Shown in pieces: positions 33,686 through 41,975 of a DNA stretch of 51,990 nt. Numbering within the stretch: the first letter of the stretch is position 1; every line of letters begins with the position of its first letter. The position numbers were made by a program, and so were the translations under genes. Origin of the DNA: an uncultured Clostridia bacterium. Its GTDB lineage: Bacteria > Bacillota > Clostridia > Christensenellales > Borkfalkiaceae. The DNA lies in the NCBI GenBank assembly GCA_944328445.1, contig CALVHO010000016.1:1-51990 (forward strand). The letters are read 5' to 3'. The notes below the pieces were generated by a model. The model had not been told where the DNA came from. It saw nothing but the letters and a program-made list of their open reading frames with translations, and searched no databases.

Positions 33686-34342
33686 TCAAAACATGCGGCG
33701 CAGGAACGCATCCACCGCGGCGGCGATGCGGCGGTGCCCCGCATCGTTCGGATGCAGGCCGTCGGGCGCGAACCGTTCGCGCTGCGCCGCGATGTCGGGC
33801 ACGATCCCGAGCGTTGCCCACAGATCGAGCACGGGGAAGGAGAACCGCTCCGCCGCCGCACGGATGGCCTTCACGTGGTCGTAGAGGGTGAACATGCCGT
33901 CCGGCCTTTGCCGCGGCTCGTTTTCATCCTGCCGGTGCATGGGCGTGACGAACACGATGCGCGCGTCCGGGTATTTTTCGATGAGTTCGCGGCCGAGGCA
34001 GCAAAGCGAACCGCAGAAGGTATCCTTCGTTTCGTCTTCGCCGCTCCCGAACGGCGCGTTGCCGTGGCCGTAATCGTTCGTTCCGCCGAACACAAAGACG
34101 ATGTCCAGCCCCTCTTCCATGATCTTCAAGCGGGAGCCGAACGGATTGCGGTCGTTGTACTGGGGCGAGGGCGTGTTCTGCACGTACGCGATGCGCGTGG
34201 CGCCGATGCCGTAGTTGTATACGCCGCACTCGGGATGCGCCCCGGCAAACACCGATACGAAGCAGGACTGCGGGCTGCTCGCCCCCACGCCTTCGGTGAT
34301 GCTGTCGCCCAAAAAACCGATCTTTTTCCCTGAAAGGTCCAT
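33686..34342 (-). CDS. SGNH/GDSL-type hydrolase
   Basis: Serine esterase/lipase fold, 218 residues, no signal peptide, so cytoplasmic. Block I GFLGDSITEGVG (nucleophile Ser14), block III GGTNDYGHG, and block V DGLHPNDAGH with the Asp-His pair are all present. Natural substrate unknown; bacterial members often deacetylate sugars or act on acyl esters. Lies 10 bases after the diaminopimelate dehydrogenase gene in one operon. Confidence 0.88.
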   Translation of the reverse strand: MDLSGKKIGFLGDSITEGVGASSPQSCFVSVFAGAHPECGVYNYGIGATRIAYVQNTPSPQYNDRNPFGSRLKIMEEGLDIVFVFGGTNDYGHGNAPFGSGEDETKDTFCGSLCCLGRELIEKYPDARIVFVTPMHRQDENEPRQRPDGMFTLYDHVKAIRAAAERFSFPVLDLWATLGIVPDIAAQRERFAPDGLHPNDAGHRRIAAAVDAFLRRMF

Positions 34343-34352
34343 CGCCGCTCCC

Positions 34353-35333
34353 TTACAAAAGCCGTTTGCGCTGCTCCGCTTCGGGGAGCGGGCAAAGGTA
34401 CTTCGGCGCGACGTCGAAGGCGGTGACGGCGCCCGTCTTCCCCTCGGCGTGCATGCGGTGCACCGCGCGCGCGAAGGCGACGAGGACGCCCGACGTGAAC
34501 TCGGGGTTGCTTTCCAGTTTCAGCGAAAACTCCATCAGGAATTTGTTGCCCGAAGCCGACGTGCCCGAACGCAGCACCATGCCGCCGTGCGGGATGCCGC
34601 CGTGGTCACGCAGCAGCTCCTCCTCGGAGATGAAATGCACCGTCGTGTCGTAATCGGCAAAGTAGTTGGGCATTTCCTTGATCTCTCTTTCGATGCGCGC
34701 GAGGTCCGCGCCCTCTTCGGCGACGACGTAGCACTCGCGGGTGTGCATCTCGCGGGCGGTGAACCGCGGGGCTTCGCCGCGGCGCACGCGCTCCAAGGCG
34801 CTCTCCACGGGCACGGTGTACTGGCGGGCGTCCTTCACGCCCTCGATGCGGCGGATGGCGTCGCTGTGGCCCTGGCTCACTCCCCTTCCCCAAAAGGTGT
34901 AGGAGGCGCCTTCGGGCAGCACCGAACCGAAGTAGATGCGCGCCAGCGAGAACAGGCCGGGGTCCCAGCCGATGCTCATGGCGCCGAGGCGGCCCGCCGC
35001 CTTCGCGGCGGCGTCGAGCGCGGCAAAGTATTCGGGCACGCGCGCGTGGGTATCGAAGCTGTCCACCGTGTTAAAAAGCCGCACGATCTCCTTGGACTGC
35101 GCGGGCAGGTCGGTGGCGCTGCCGCCGCAGAGGATCATCACGTCGATCTTGCCGACGTAATCGTTCATGGCCGAAAAGGGCTCCACCTTGACGGGGAGCA
35201 CCGTTTTGACGGCGGAGGGGTCGCGGCGGGTGAACACGGCGACGACTTCCATGTCCCCGTTCTGCGAGGCGGCGTACTGCACGCCGCGGCCGAGGTTGCC
35301 GTAGCCCGCGATGCCGAGACGGATCTTGTTCAT
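34353..35333 (-). CDS. ddh: meso-Diaminopimelate dehydrogenase
   Basis: NADPH-dependent one-step amination of tetrahydrodipicolinate to meso-diaminopimelate, the substrate of MurE and precursor of lysine. 326 residues, exactly the family length. Dinucleotide fold GIAGYGNLGRGV (8-19), FTRRDP, CGGSATDLPAQ, SFDTHARVPEY, SIGWDPGLFSL and GRGVSQGHSDAIRRI are the hallmark segments. It sits between the YfcE gene (29 bases) and the SGNH hydrolase (10 bases). Confidence 0.97.
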   Translation of the reverse strand: MNKIRLGIAGYGNLGRGVQYAASQNGDMEVVAVFTRRDPSAVKTVLPVKVEPFSAMNDYVGKIDVMILCGGSATDLPAQSKEIVRLFNTVDSFDTHARVPEYFAALDAAAKAAGRLGAMSIGWDPGLFSLARIYFGSVLPEGASYTFWGRGVSQGHSDAIRRIEGVKDARQYTVPVESALERVRRGEAPRFTAREMHTRECYVVAEEGADLARIEREIKEMPNYFADYDTTVHFISEEELLRDHGGIPHGGMVLRSGTSASGNKFLMEFSLKLESNPEFTSGVLVAFARAVHRMHAEGKTGAVTAFDVAPKYLCPLPEAEQRKRLL

Positions 35334-35362
35334 AGATATTGACTCCGTATAAAAAATTTTTT

Positions 35363-35899
35363 TCAGATGGTTTGGGAGGCGAGCACCTTCCCTTCGAGGT
35401 CTTTGAGGGTGAGCGTGCCGTCCTCGACGACGATGTAGCTGCGCGGGGTGCCGTTTTTGGGCAGCGAGACCGAGCCGCAGTTGGCCACCAGCACGCCGCC
35501 GCGGCGCTCGATGAACCCCGTGTGGTAGTGCCCGTAAATAAAGGCGTCCCCGCAGTTTTTGGGCAGCGCGTCGATGTGGAATTTGTCCCCGTGCTGCATG
35601 AAGATCTTTTTGCCGCCGAGAACGAGCACCGCCTCCCCCACGAACTCGAAGGAGGAGATGAGGGTGTCTACGTCGCTGTCGCAGTTGCCTTTCAGGACGG
35701 TCATGCGCGGGGCGAGGCGGTTGAGGATCTCGGCCACGCCGAGGGGGCGGTACCCCTCGGGCAGCGGGTTGCGCGGGCCGTGGTTGTAGATGTCCCCGAG
35801 CAAAAACAGATGGTCCGCCCCTTCGGCTTCAAAGATCTCCGCCACTTTGGCGGCGTACACTTCGGACCCGTGCACGTCGGACGCGATCATGAATTTCAT
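35363..35899 (-). CDS. YfcE-type metallophosphodiesterase
   Basis: Calcineurin-fold phosphoesterase of the YfcE family. 178 residues. Metal-binding motifs: SDVHG (Asp8, His10), LGDIYNHGPRN, GNCD, HGD and GHYHTGF. The ATG at 35899 has GGAGG; a longer frame was rejected. Physiological substrate unknown; E. coli YfcE acts on model phosphodiesters. Located between galM and ddh. Confidence 0.9.
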   Translation of the reverse strand: MKFMIASDVHGSEVYAAKVAEIFEAEGADHLFLLGDIYNHGPRNPLPEGYRPLGVAEILNRLAPRMTVLKGNCDSDVDTLISSFEFVGEAVLVLGGKKIFMQHGDKFHIDALPKNCGDAFIYGHYHTGFIERRGGVLVANCGSVSLPKNGTPRSYIVVEDGTLTLKDLEGKVLASQTI

Positions 35900-35906
35900 A
35901 AAAAAC

Positions 35907-35933
35907 CTCCGAAAACGCGGCGGCATCCGCCGC
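35907..35933. repeat. Hairpins between galM and yfcE
   Basis: GCGGCGG-CAT-CCGCCGC stem, followed at 35945-35999 by a second structure built on CCCGCG/CGCGGG repeats. No U-tract. The 101 bases between the genes hold nothing else. Confidence 0.5.
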
Positions 35934-36000
35934 CGCGCCAAAGGCCCCCGCGCCGCAGCGCGGGAGCGTCGCTCCTTCTGCTACTCCCGCAGCGCGGGCG

Positions 36001-37044
36001 TCACTTCACGAAAAATTTGTAGGCCGTGGTGAAGTGGTAGATCTTGTTCTTGTCGTACACGGCGTCGCCGAGGGCGGCGTAGGACGGGCAGTTCACGCCG
36101 TTGGGGATGAACTGCGTTTCCAGGCAGAAACCGTAATTGCGGTTGTAGTAGCCCGATTTCCCGTTCTGGCGCAGGCCGTTGCCCGTGTACAGCTGCACGG
36201 CGGGCTTGTCGGTGTACACTTCCATGGCGATGCCCGTGCGCTCGCTCTCGGCCTCGGCCACCTTGGCATAGGCGCCCGCGGGCTTGTTGAACACATAGCA
36301 CACGTCGTAACCGTTCTGGTTGCGGATATCGGGGTCGTCGGTGTCGCCGATGCGCTCGCCGATGCGGCGGGGCCGCGTGAAGTCGAAAGGAGTGCCCTCG
36401 ACATTGCGGAATTCGCCGTGCGGGATGAGCGCCTCGTCCGTCGGCGTGATGCGGTCGGCGTCGATCCAAAGGAGGGTGTCGAGCACGTTGCCGCTGCCCT
36501 CGCCGTCGAGGTTGAAGTAGGCGTGGTTGGTCATGTTGATGGCCGTGCGCTTGTCGGACATGGCCAGATAATCGATCTTCAACTCGCCGCCGCGGAAGGT
36601 GTAGCGGACCTGCACGTTCAGGTTGCCGGGATAGTTTTCCTCGCCGTCGGGGCTGATGATGCTCAGTTCCAGCGTGTTGGCGTCGATGAATACGTAGTTC
36701 CAGATCTTTTTGTCGAAGCCCGCCTTGCCGCCGTGCAGGTGGTTGCCGCGGTCGTTGCAATAGAGCTGATGCTCCTGCCCGTCGATGACCAGCTTGCCCT
36801 TTTCGATGCGGTTGCCGAAGCGGCCGATGAGCGCGCCGAGGTACCCGCCGTTGTTTTCGTAACCCGCCACGTCGTTGTAGCCGAGCACCACGTCGACGGG
36901 CTTGCCCTCCTTGTCGGCGATCTTCAAGGACTGGATGATGCCGCCGCGGCTGAGGATCACGGCCTCGTTGGCGCCGTCTTTGAGCGTGAACGCCATCACA
37001 TCCTTTCCGTCCATCGTTTTACCGAATACGCGCGTTTGGATCAT
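36001..37044 (-). CDS. galM: Aldose 1-epimerase (mutarotase)
   Basis: Interconverts alpha and beta anomers of galactose or glucose, feeding galactokinase. 347 residues. GRFGNRIEKG, the catalytic-site NHLHGGKAGFDK and NHAYFNLDGEG histidines, and the general-base Glu in FCLETQFIPN are present. Sixty-seven bases downstream of galK in the same direction. No signal peptide. Confidence 0.96.
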   Translation of the reverse strand: MIQTRVFGKTMDGKDVMAFTLKDGANEAVILSRGGIIQSLKIADKEGKPVDVVLGYNDVAGYENNGGYLGALIGRFGNRIEKGKLVIDGQEHQLYCNDRGNHLHGGKAGFDKKIWNYVFIDANTLELSIISPDGEENYPGNLNVQVRYTFRGGELKIDYLAMSDKRTAINMTNHAYFNLDGEGSGNVLDTLLWIDADRITPTDEALIPHGEFRNVEGTPFDFTRPRRIGERIGDTDDPDIRNQNGYDVCYVFNKPAGAYAKVAEAESERTGIAMEVYTDKPAVQLYTGNGLRQNGKSGYYNRNYGFCLETQFIPNGVNCPSYAALGDAVYDKNKIYHFTTAYKFFVK

Positions 37045-37111
37045 TGCAAATTCCCTCCCCTGTTTTTTGGTTTATGAAACGGCGCGAGCCGCTTGGTCCG
37101 TCTGCCCGCCC

Positions 37112-38341
37112 TTACAGCGCGGCGGGGTCGATGCGCACGGTGCCGTACAGGCGCACGGGCGCGGTAAACACGTTTTCTTCGCCGAACACCTTGCCCATCT
37201 GCGCGGCGTAGGAGGCCGCCTCGTTCTCGTTGAGGTAGGCAAGGACGGTGCCCGCGAAGCCGCCGCCGTGTACGCGCACGGCGCCGTCGCGGATGATCCG
37301 CTCGGACATGTGCAGCGCCAGCGTCACGGGCTGTTCGCTGCTGCCCGGGACGTAGCAGTTTTGCAGGCAGTTCAGGCTGCTGACGCCCGACGCCCCGACG
37401 GCGGCCAGGAAGGCGGGCACGTCGCCCGTCTTCAAGGCGCGCGCCGCCGCGTCGACGCGCTCGTTCTCTTCAAAGAAATGGAAGGCGCGCAGGATGGCGC
37501 GTTCGGAGATCCCCGCCGCGCGCATGGAGGCGACGGCGCCGAAAAAGACGTCGTACGGAACTTCGCGCAGCACCTCTTTGCCGAAGAAAGCGGCCACCTG
37601 CCGCATCTCCGTTTTGATGGCCGCGTAGTGCTCGGTCAGGGCCGCGTGCGAGCCGCCCGTGTTCGTGATGACGAGGGTGTACCCCGCGGGCGGGGCCAGG
37701 TTCTCGATGACGGGCGAGGCGGGGTCGCAGAAGTCGACTTCGTTGATGCCGCCGAGGGCGATGCCCGTCTGGTCCAAAAGGCCACAGGGCTTGCCGAAGT
37801 AGACGTTTTCGGCAAACTGCGAAACGATGGCCTTGTCCACCTTGCCGAGCTTGCCGCCGAGGTACAGGTCGTTGAAGATCTCGCACACCAGCACCTCGAA
37901 GGCGGCCGAGGACGAGACCCCCGCCCCGCGGAAGATGGTGCTCTCGGTCACGGCGTCGAAGCCGCCGAGCGTATAGCCGCGGTCGCAAAGCGCCTTGGCG
38001 ACGCCGCGCGCCAGCGCCACGCTCTTGCCGTATTCGGCGGGAACGACGTTCAGCTGCGTGAGCGAAAACCGCACGGGCGGGAAGCCCTCCGAGCGGATGC
38101 ACACGGTGTCGTCCTCCCGCTTTTTCACGGCGGCGAGGATATCGCAGCCGATGGCCGCGACGATCACCTTGCCGTGGTTGTGGTCGGTGTGGTTGCCGAC
38201 GATCTCCGCCCGCCCCGACGAGGAATACCACCGCTGCGGCGCGCAGCCGAACTCTTTTGCAAACAACGCGGACAGCGCGTCCGCCCTCTTGCGGAAGGCG
38301 CGGCTGTCCGCCCCCTCCCCGTACAGATCTTGTAAACGCAT
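37112..38341 (-). CDS. galK: Galactokinase
   Basis: Phosphorylates alpha-D-galactose with ATP; GHMP kinase fold. 409 residues. Signature GRAEIVGNHTDHNHG (residues 43-57), where Asn replaces the usual Glu of GEHTDY; ATP loop GAGVSSSAAFEV (about 140-151); C-terminal GGGFAGTV. The Glu-to-Asn change is, from memory, common in one clostridial branch, so activity is likely though the exact sugar could differ. No galT or galE next to it. First gene of the galK-galM unit. Confidence 0.94.
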   Translation of the reverse strand: MRLQDLYGEGADSRAFRKRADALSALFAKEFGCAPQRWYSSSGRAEIVGNHTDHNHGKVIVAAIGCDILAAVKKREDDTVCIRSEGFPPVRFSLTQLNVVPAEYGKSVALARGVAKALCDRGYTLGGFDAVTESTIFRGAGVSSSAAFEVLVCEIFNDLYLGGKLGKVDKAIVSQFAENVYFGKPCGLLDQTGIALGGINEVDFCDPASPVIENLAPPAGYTLVITNTGGSHAALTEHYAAIKTEMRQVAAFFGKEVLREVPYDVFFGAVASMRAAGISERAILRAFHFFEENERVDAAARALKTGDVPAFLAAVGASGVSSLNCLQNCYVPGSSEQPVTLALHMSERIIRDGAVRVHGGGFAGTVLAYLNENEAASYAAQMGKVFGEENVFTAPVRLYGTVRIDPAAL

Positions 38342-38387
38342 CGTTCAAAGCCCCGTAAATTTTGTGCGAACCGCCTCCCCCGCAAAA

Positions 38388-38413
38388 GAGGGAGAACGTT
38401 TCGTTCTCCCTCC
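38388..38413 (-). terminator. Terminator of the TrpB-like gene
   Basis: Minus strand: AGGGAGAACG-AAA-CGTTCTCCCT followed by CTTTT. It is nested with the galK promoter. Confidence 0.75.
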
Positions 38414-38442
38414 ATTATACCATGAAAGATGCCGCTTGTAAA
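38414..38442 (-). promoter_or_regulatory. Promoter of galK-galM
   Basis: Minus strand: -35 TTTACA (38442-38437), 17-base spacer, -10 TATAAT (38419-38414). The expected start point (~38407) falls in the 5' arm of the terminator hairpin, so transcripts from this promoter lack part of the arm and escape it while read-through from upstream is stopped. Confidence 0.78.
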
Positions 38443-38453
38443 CGATTTTGCCT

Positions 38454-39836
38454 TTATTTGTTCTGCGGAATATCGGGGAAAGAGGCAAAGCCCTTGGCGA
38501 GGTCCTCGTCGGTGGGGATGTAATCGGTCATGGCGCCGTCGTTGTAGGCCTTGTAGGCGGTCATGTCGAAGTAGCCCGTGCCCGTGAGGCCGAAGAGGAT
38601 GGTCTTTTTCTCGCCCGTCTCCTTGCATTTGAGGGCCTCGTCGATGGCGACGCGGATGGCATGGCTGGACTCGGGCGCGGGCAGGATGCCCTCGATGCGC
38701 GCGAACTGCTCGGCCGCTTCAAACACCTTGGTCTGCTCCACGGCCACGGCGCGCATGTAGCCGTCGTGGTAGAGGGCCGAGAGGATGGGGCTCATGCCGT
38801 GGTAGCGCAGCCCGCCCGCGTGGTTGGGCGAGGGCATGAAGCCGCTGCCGAGGGTGTACATGCGTGCCAGCGGGGTGATCTTCGCGCTGTCGCAATAGTC
38901 GTAGACGTAGCGGCCGCGGGTGAGCGAAGGGCAGCTGGCGGGTTCGACGCCGACAAATTCGATGTCGTTTTTGCCCGCGATCTTATCCCCCATGAAGGGC
39001 GCGATGAGCCCGCCGAAGTTGGAGCCGCCGCCGCAGCAGCCGATGATCATGTCGGGCTGCACGCCGTACTTTTCCAGCGCGGCCTTGCTTTCCAGGCCGA
39101 TGACCGACTGGTGCAGGACGACGTGGTCGAGCACGCTGCCCAGCACGTAGCGGCAGGAATCGGACGTGACGGCGCGCTCCACCGCCTCGCTGATGGCGCA
39201 GCCGAGCGAACCGCCCGTGCCCGGGAATTCGCGCAGGATCTTGCGGCCCGCCTCCGTCGTGTCCGAAGGCGAAGGCACCACCTTGGCGCCGTAGGTGCGC
39301 ATCACCTCGCGGCGGAAGGGCTTCTGCTCGGCAGAAACTTTGACCATGTACACGGTCAGGTCCAGGCCGAAGTAGGACGAGGCCATCGAAAGCGCCGTGC
39401 CCCACTGCCCCGCGCCCGTCTCGGTGGTGATGGACTTCAAGCCCTGTTTTTTGGCGTAGTAGGCCTGCGCCACCGCCGAATTGAGCTTGTGCGAGCCCGA
39501 GGTATTGTTCCCTTCAAACTTATAATAGATGGCGGCGGGGGTGCCGAGCGCCTTTTCCAGGCAGTAGGCGCGCACCAGCGGCGACGGACGGTACATCTTA
39601 TAAAAGGAGCGGATCTCTTCGGGGATGTCGATGTACAGGTCGGTGTAGTTGAGCTCCTGGGCGATGCAGTCGTCGCAGAACACGGGCCGCAGGTCCTCCG
39701 CCGTGCAGGGTTTCAGCGTGGCGGGGTTGAGGAAGGGGTCGTGCTTGTGCTTCATGGCCGCGTTGAGATTATACCACTGCTTGGGGATCTCGTCTTCGGA
39801 AAGGTAGATCTTGTACGGGATCGGTTTGTTTGCCAT
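38454..39836 (-). CDS. trpB: TrpB-like tryptophan synthase beta chain (TrpB2 type)
   Basis: PLP enzyme that joins indole and serine. 460 residues, longer than the ~400 of TrpB1. RPSPLVRA, the PLP lysine in EGNNTSGSHKLNSA (about Lys115), TETGAGQWG, and the phosphate-binding CCGGGSNFGG are present. The N-terminal extension and RPSPLVRA belong to the TrpB2 group, which usually lacks a partner TrpA and may salvage indole. No trpA here. Starts at ATG 39836 with GGAGG. The upstream tryptophan T-box supports a role in tryptophan supply. Confidence 0.94.
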   Translation of the reverse strand: MANKPIPYKIYLSEDEIPKQWYNLNAAMKHKHDPFLNPATLKPCTAEDLRPVFCDDCIAQELNYTDLYIDIPEEIRSFYKMYRPSPLVRAYCLEKALGTPAAIYYKFEGNNTSGSHKLNSAVAQAYYAKKQGLKSITTETGAGQWGTALSMASSYFGLDLTVYMVKVSAEQKPFRREVMRTYGAKVVPSPSDTTEAGRKILREFPGTGGSLGCAISEAVERAVTSDSCRYVLGSVLDHVVLHQSVIGLESKAALEKYGVQPDMIIGCCGGGSNFGGLIAPFMGDKIAGKNDIEFVGVEPASCPSLTRGRYVYDYCDSAKITPLARMYTLGSGFMPSPNHAGGLRYHGMSPILSALYHDGYMRAVAVEQTKVFEAAEQFARIEGILPAPESSHAIRVAIDEALKCKETGEKKTILFGLTGTGYFDMTAYKAYNDGAMTDYIPTDEDLAKGFASFPDIPQNK

Positions 39837-39867
39837 TGCAGTTTCCTCCATACTAAAAATTTTTGGC

Positions 39868-40123
39868 ATAAAAAAACACGGGCATATCGCCTTTGGGACG
39901 AATGACCGTGTTGCCACCCAAATTCACGGCATGAACTGCCGCCTCGTTGCAGGTACCGACATACCCTCTTCCTGTAACGTGAAAGCCACGTCGGAAACTA
40001 CTCGGTCGCCCTTTCGCCCCCGCCCTCGGTAATCCATTCGCTTGCATCGGGCTGCCTCCATCCCACCGCCGGAAGCTCTCTGTAAGACCCGTAACAGCAA
40101 GTTACTACTTTACCTCATCGGTT
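39868..40123 (-). ncRNA. Tryptophan T-box leader (UGG specifier)
   Basis: Minus strand: Stem I begins with GGTAA then AGTAG, pairing with TTACC; opposite the AGTA strand lies GAA followed by the specifier TGG (40036-40034), the standard loop-E arrangement, naming tryptophan. An AGAGAG and GGTGGGATGG apical region follow the known pattern. The T-box GGGTGGCAACACGG (39919-39906) is the 5' side of the antiterminator. A terminator AACACGG...CCGTGTT with TTTTTTT (39913-39869) follows. Uncharged tRNA-Trp should turn the gene on. Confidence 0.93.
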
Positions 40124-40129
40124 TTCTCT

Positions 40130-40158
40130 ATCATAGCACAGCAAAATGCGTTTGTCAA
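40130..40158 (-). promoter_or_regulatory. Promoter of the T-box-trpB unit
   Basis: Minus strand: -35 TTGACA (40158-40153), 17-base spacer, -10 TATGAT (40135-40130). Confidence 0.9.
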
Positions 40159-40270
40159 ACGCTTGAACGCAAGTTTTTTACGGTTTTTTGTGAAAAATTT
40201 TCCGCCCCGTGCGCAAACTAACCTTGCCCGCGCGGGGCGCTTGCGTGCACGGGCGGCGGAGGGCGAGGCC

Positions 40271-41071
40271 ATGAACGGGACAAATCGATTTGGGCGGGCG
40301 GCGGCCACCCTCGCGCTGCTGCTCTTGCTCTTTCCTGCCGCGGCGGTGCGGACGGAAGCGCCCGCCGAGGGCGCGGAAAGAGGATCCGCACACACCGCGG
40401 CGGAATTTGCGGGCGGAAAAGAGATCTCGGCCGCGGCGGGCTGTGCGGGCGAGGAAAGCCTTGCGGCCGCGGCGGACGGGGAAGGGGGCGCGACGGTGTT
40501 TCTGACCTTCGACGACGGGCCCACCGACTCGACGACGCCGCGCGTTTTGGACATTTTGCGGCAAAAGCGCGTTCATGCCACCTTTTTCGTCATCGGCAGG
40601 CAGATCCGCGGGCGGGAGGACATCCTGCGGCGTACGGCCGCCGAGGGGCACACCGTCGGCATCCACAGCCACACGCACGTCTACCGCGAGATCTACGCCT
40701 CCCCCGCCGCACTGCTCGCCGACATCGGGCGCTGCCGCGCCGCCATCCGCGCCGTGCTGCCGCATTTTGCGGGCAGGCTGTACCGCTTCCCCGGCGGGGC
40801 GTACGGGCTGGACGGGGCGCTCGTTGCCGCCGTGAAGGAGGCGGGCTACCTCCCCTGCGGCTGGAACGCCTCGGCGGGAGACGCCGAGCCGCCGCCCAAG
40901 AGCGCGGACGAGCTGCTGCAAAACGCCCTCGCCACCGCCGCGGGCAAGGAGCGCGCCGTGCTGCTCCTGCACGACGGCGTGCACTACGAACAGACGGTGC
41001 GCTGCCTGCCCGCCCTCATCGACGAATTCCGCGCCCGCGGGTACCGCTTCGGCGTCCTGCAAGAGCCGTGA
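40271..41071 (+). CDS. Secreted polysaccharide deacetylase
   Basis: NodB-type carbohydrate esterase family 4 enzyme, likely acting on peptidoglycan or another N-acetylated glycan outside the membrane. 266 residues: signal peptide or anchor (residues 8-25, ATLALLLLLFPAAAV), an Ala/Glu-rich spacer to about 75, then the catalytic domain with TFDDGP (metal Asp), HSHTH (metal His pair), RFPGG and a final LLLHDG. GGAGGGCGAGG precedes the ATG at 40271. Divergent from trpB; no clear promoter was seen in the 110 bases between. It resembles PdaA/PgdA-like enzymes but the substrate is not deducible. Confidence 0.9.
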   Translation: MNGTNRFGRAAATLALLLLLFPAAAVRTEAPAEGAERGSAHTAAEFAGGKEISAAAGCAGEESLAAAADGEGGATVFLTFDDGPTDSTTPRVLDILRQKRVHATFFVIGRQIRGREDILRRTAAEGHTVGIHSHTHVYREIYASPAALLADIGRCRAAIRAVLPHFAGRLYRFPGGAYGLDGALVAAVKEAGYLPCGWNASAGDAEPPPKSADELLQNALATAAGKERAVLLLHDGVHYEQTVRCLPALIDEFRARGYRFGVLQEP

Positions 41072-41122
41072 ACGCGCCCGCGCGGGCAAACACACAGGGA
41101 GCAAGGGGCAAAAAAAGAACGG

Positions 41123-41150
41123 AAAAAAGCGGCGCCCGAACGGGCGCCGC
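41123..41150 (-). terminator. Terminator of the reverse rubrerythrin gene
   Basis: Minus strand: GCGGCGCCCG-TT-CGGGCGCCGC followed by TTTTTT; 46 bases past the stop codon. Confidence 0.9.
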
Positions 41151-41196
41151 CGTGCGCACTGCGGGCGCGTGACAACTTGTCCTTGTTTTGCCGCGC

Positions 41197-41727
41197 TTAT
41201 TTGAAGTAGCGGTTCAGAAGGCCGTTGAAGCCCGCGCCGTGGCGCGCCTCGTCCTTGGCCATTTCGTGCACGGTGTCATGGATGGCGTCATAGCCCAGCT
41301 CCTTGGCGCGCTTGGCGATGGCCAGCTTGCCTTCGCAGGCGCCCGTCTCGGCGGCGACGCGCAGTTCCAGGTTCTTTTTGGTGGACGTGGTGATGCACTC
41401 GCCCAAAAGTTCGGCGAACTTGGCGGCGTGCTCGGCCTCTTCCAGCGCGTAGCGCTTGTAGGCCTCGGCCACTTCGGGATAGCCTTCGCGCTCGGCCACG
41501 CGGGACATGGCCAGGTACATGCCGACCTCGGTGCATTCGCCGTTGAAGTGCGCGCGCAGGCCTTCCACCACTTCGGCGTCCAGGCCTTGGGCGACGCCCA
41601 CTTCGTGCTCGCAGGCGAATTTGATCCCCGCGTTTTCCTCGATGGGAACGAATTTGGTCGCTTTGCAAACGGGGCAAACGGTCACATCATCGGCGACGAT
41701 CTCGCCGCAGACTGCACATCTCTTCAT
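41197..41727 (-). CDS. Reverse rubrerythrin
   Basis: Non-haem diiron peroxidase that detoxifies hydrogen peroxide and oxygen in anaerobes. 176 residues. The rubredoxin site is at the N-terminus (CAVC at 4-7, CPVC at 18-21), the reverse of ordinary rubrerythrin, followed by a four-helix ferritin-like domain with the Glu and ExxH ligands ([29 protein letters not shown]). ATG at 41727 with AGAGG. Monocistronic. A GC-to-AT-rich palindrome in its promoter could be an operator. Confidence 0.95.
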   Translation of the reverse strand: MKRCAVCGEIVADDVTVCPVCKATKFVPIEENAGIKFACEHEVGVAQGLDAEVVEGLRAHFNGECTEVGMYLAMSRVAEREGYPEVAEAYKRYALEEAEHAAKFAELLGECITTSTKKNLELRVAAETGACEGKLAIAKRAKELGYDAIHDTVHEMAKDEARHGAGFNGLLNRYFK

Positions 41728-41783
41728 TTTCGATAACCTCTCTTGAATTTTTTGCATCGGGCCACTGCCCTTTGCCTGCCGTT

Positions 41784-41826
41784 ATTGTACCATCGCGCAC
41801 GAAAAAATACTGTTGCTTTTGCAACA
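41784..41826 (-). promoter_or_regulatory. Promoter region of reverse rubrerythrin with a palindrome
   Basis: Minus strand -10 TACAAT (41789-41784); the -35 is poor. A perfect inverted repeat TGTTGC-TTTT-GCAACA (41811-41826) covers the -35 position. A poor -35 overlapped by a palindrome suggests control by a redox or peroxide-sensing regulator, but the sequence is not a textbook PerR or Rex site. Confidence 0.45.
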
Positions 41827-41897
41827 ATTTTTGCAAATTCACACTTTTCTTACCCTTCCGAACAAAAAAAGATTTTGTCAGATTTTTCCGCGCGGTG

Positions 41898-41926
41898 TTG
41901 ACAGAACGGTTTCCGCATGGTAAAAT
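41898..41926 (+). promoter_or_regulatory. Promoter of the GH43 gene
   Basis: -35 TTGACA (41898-41903), 17-base spacer, -10 TAAAAT (41921-41926). Confidence 0.85.
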
Positions 41927-41975
41927 GTAAGCACGAAAAGCAAAAGAATCTCATACATTGACGGAGCGATTTTTT

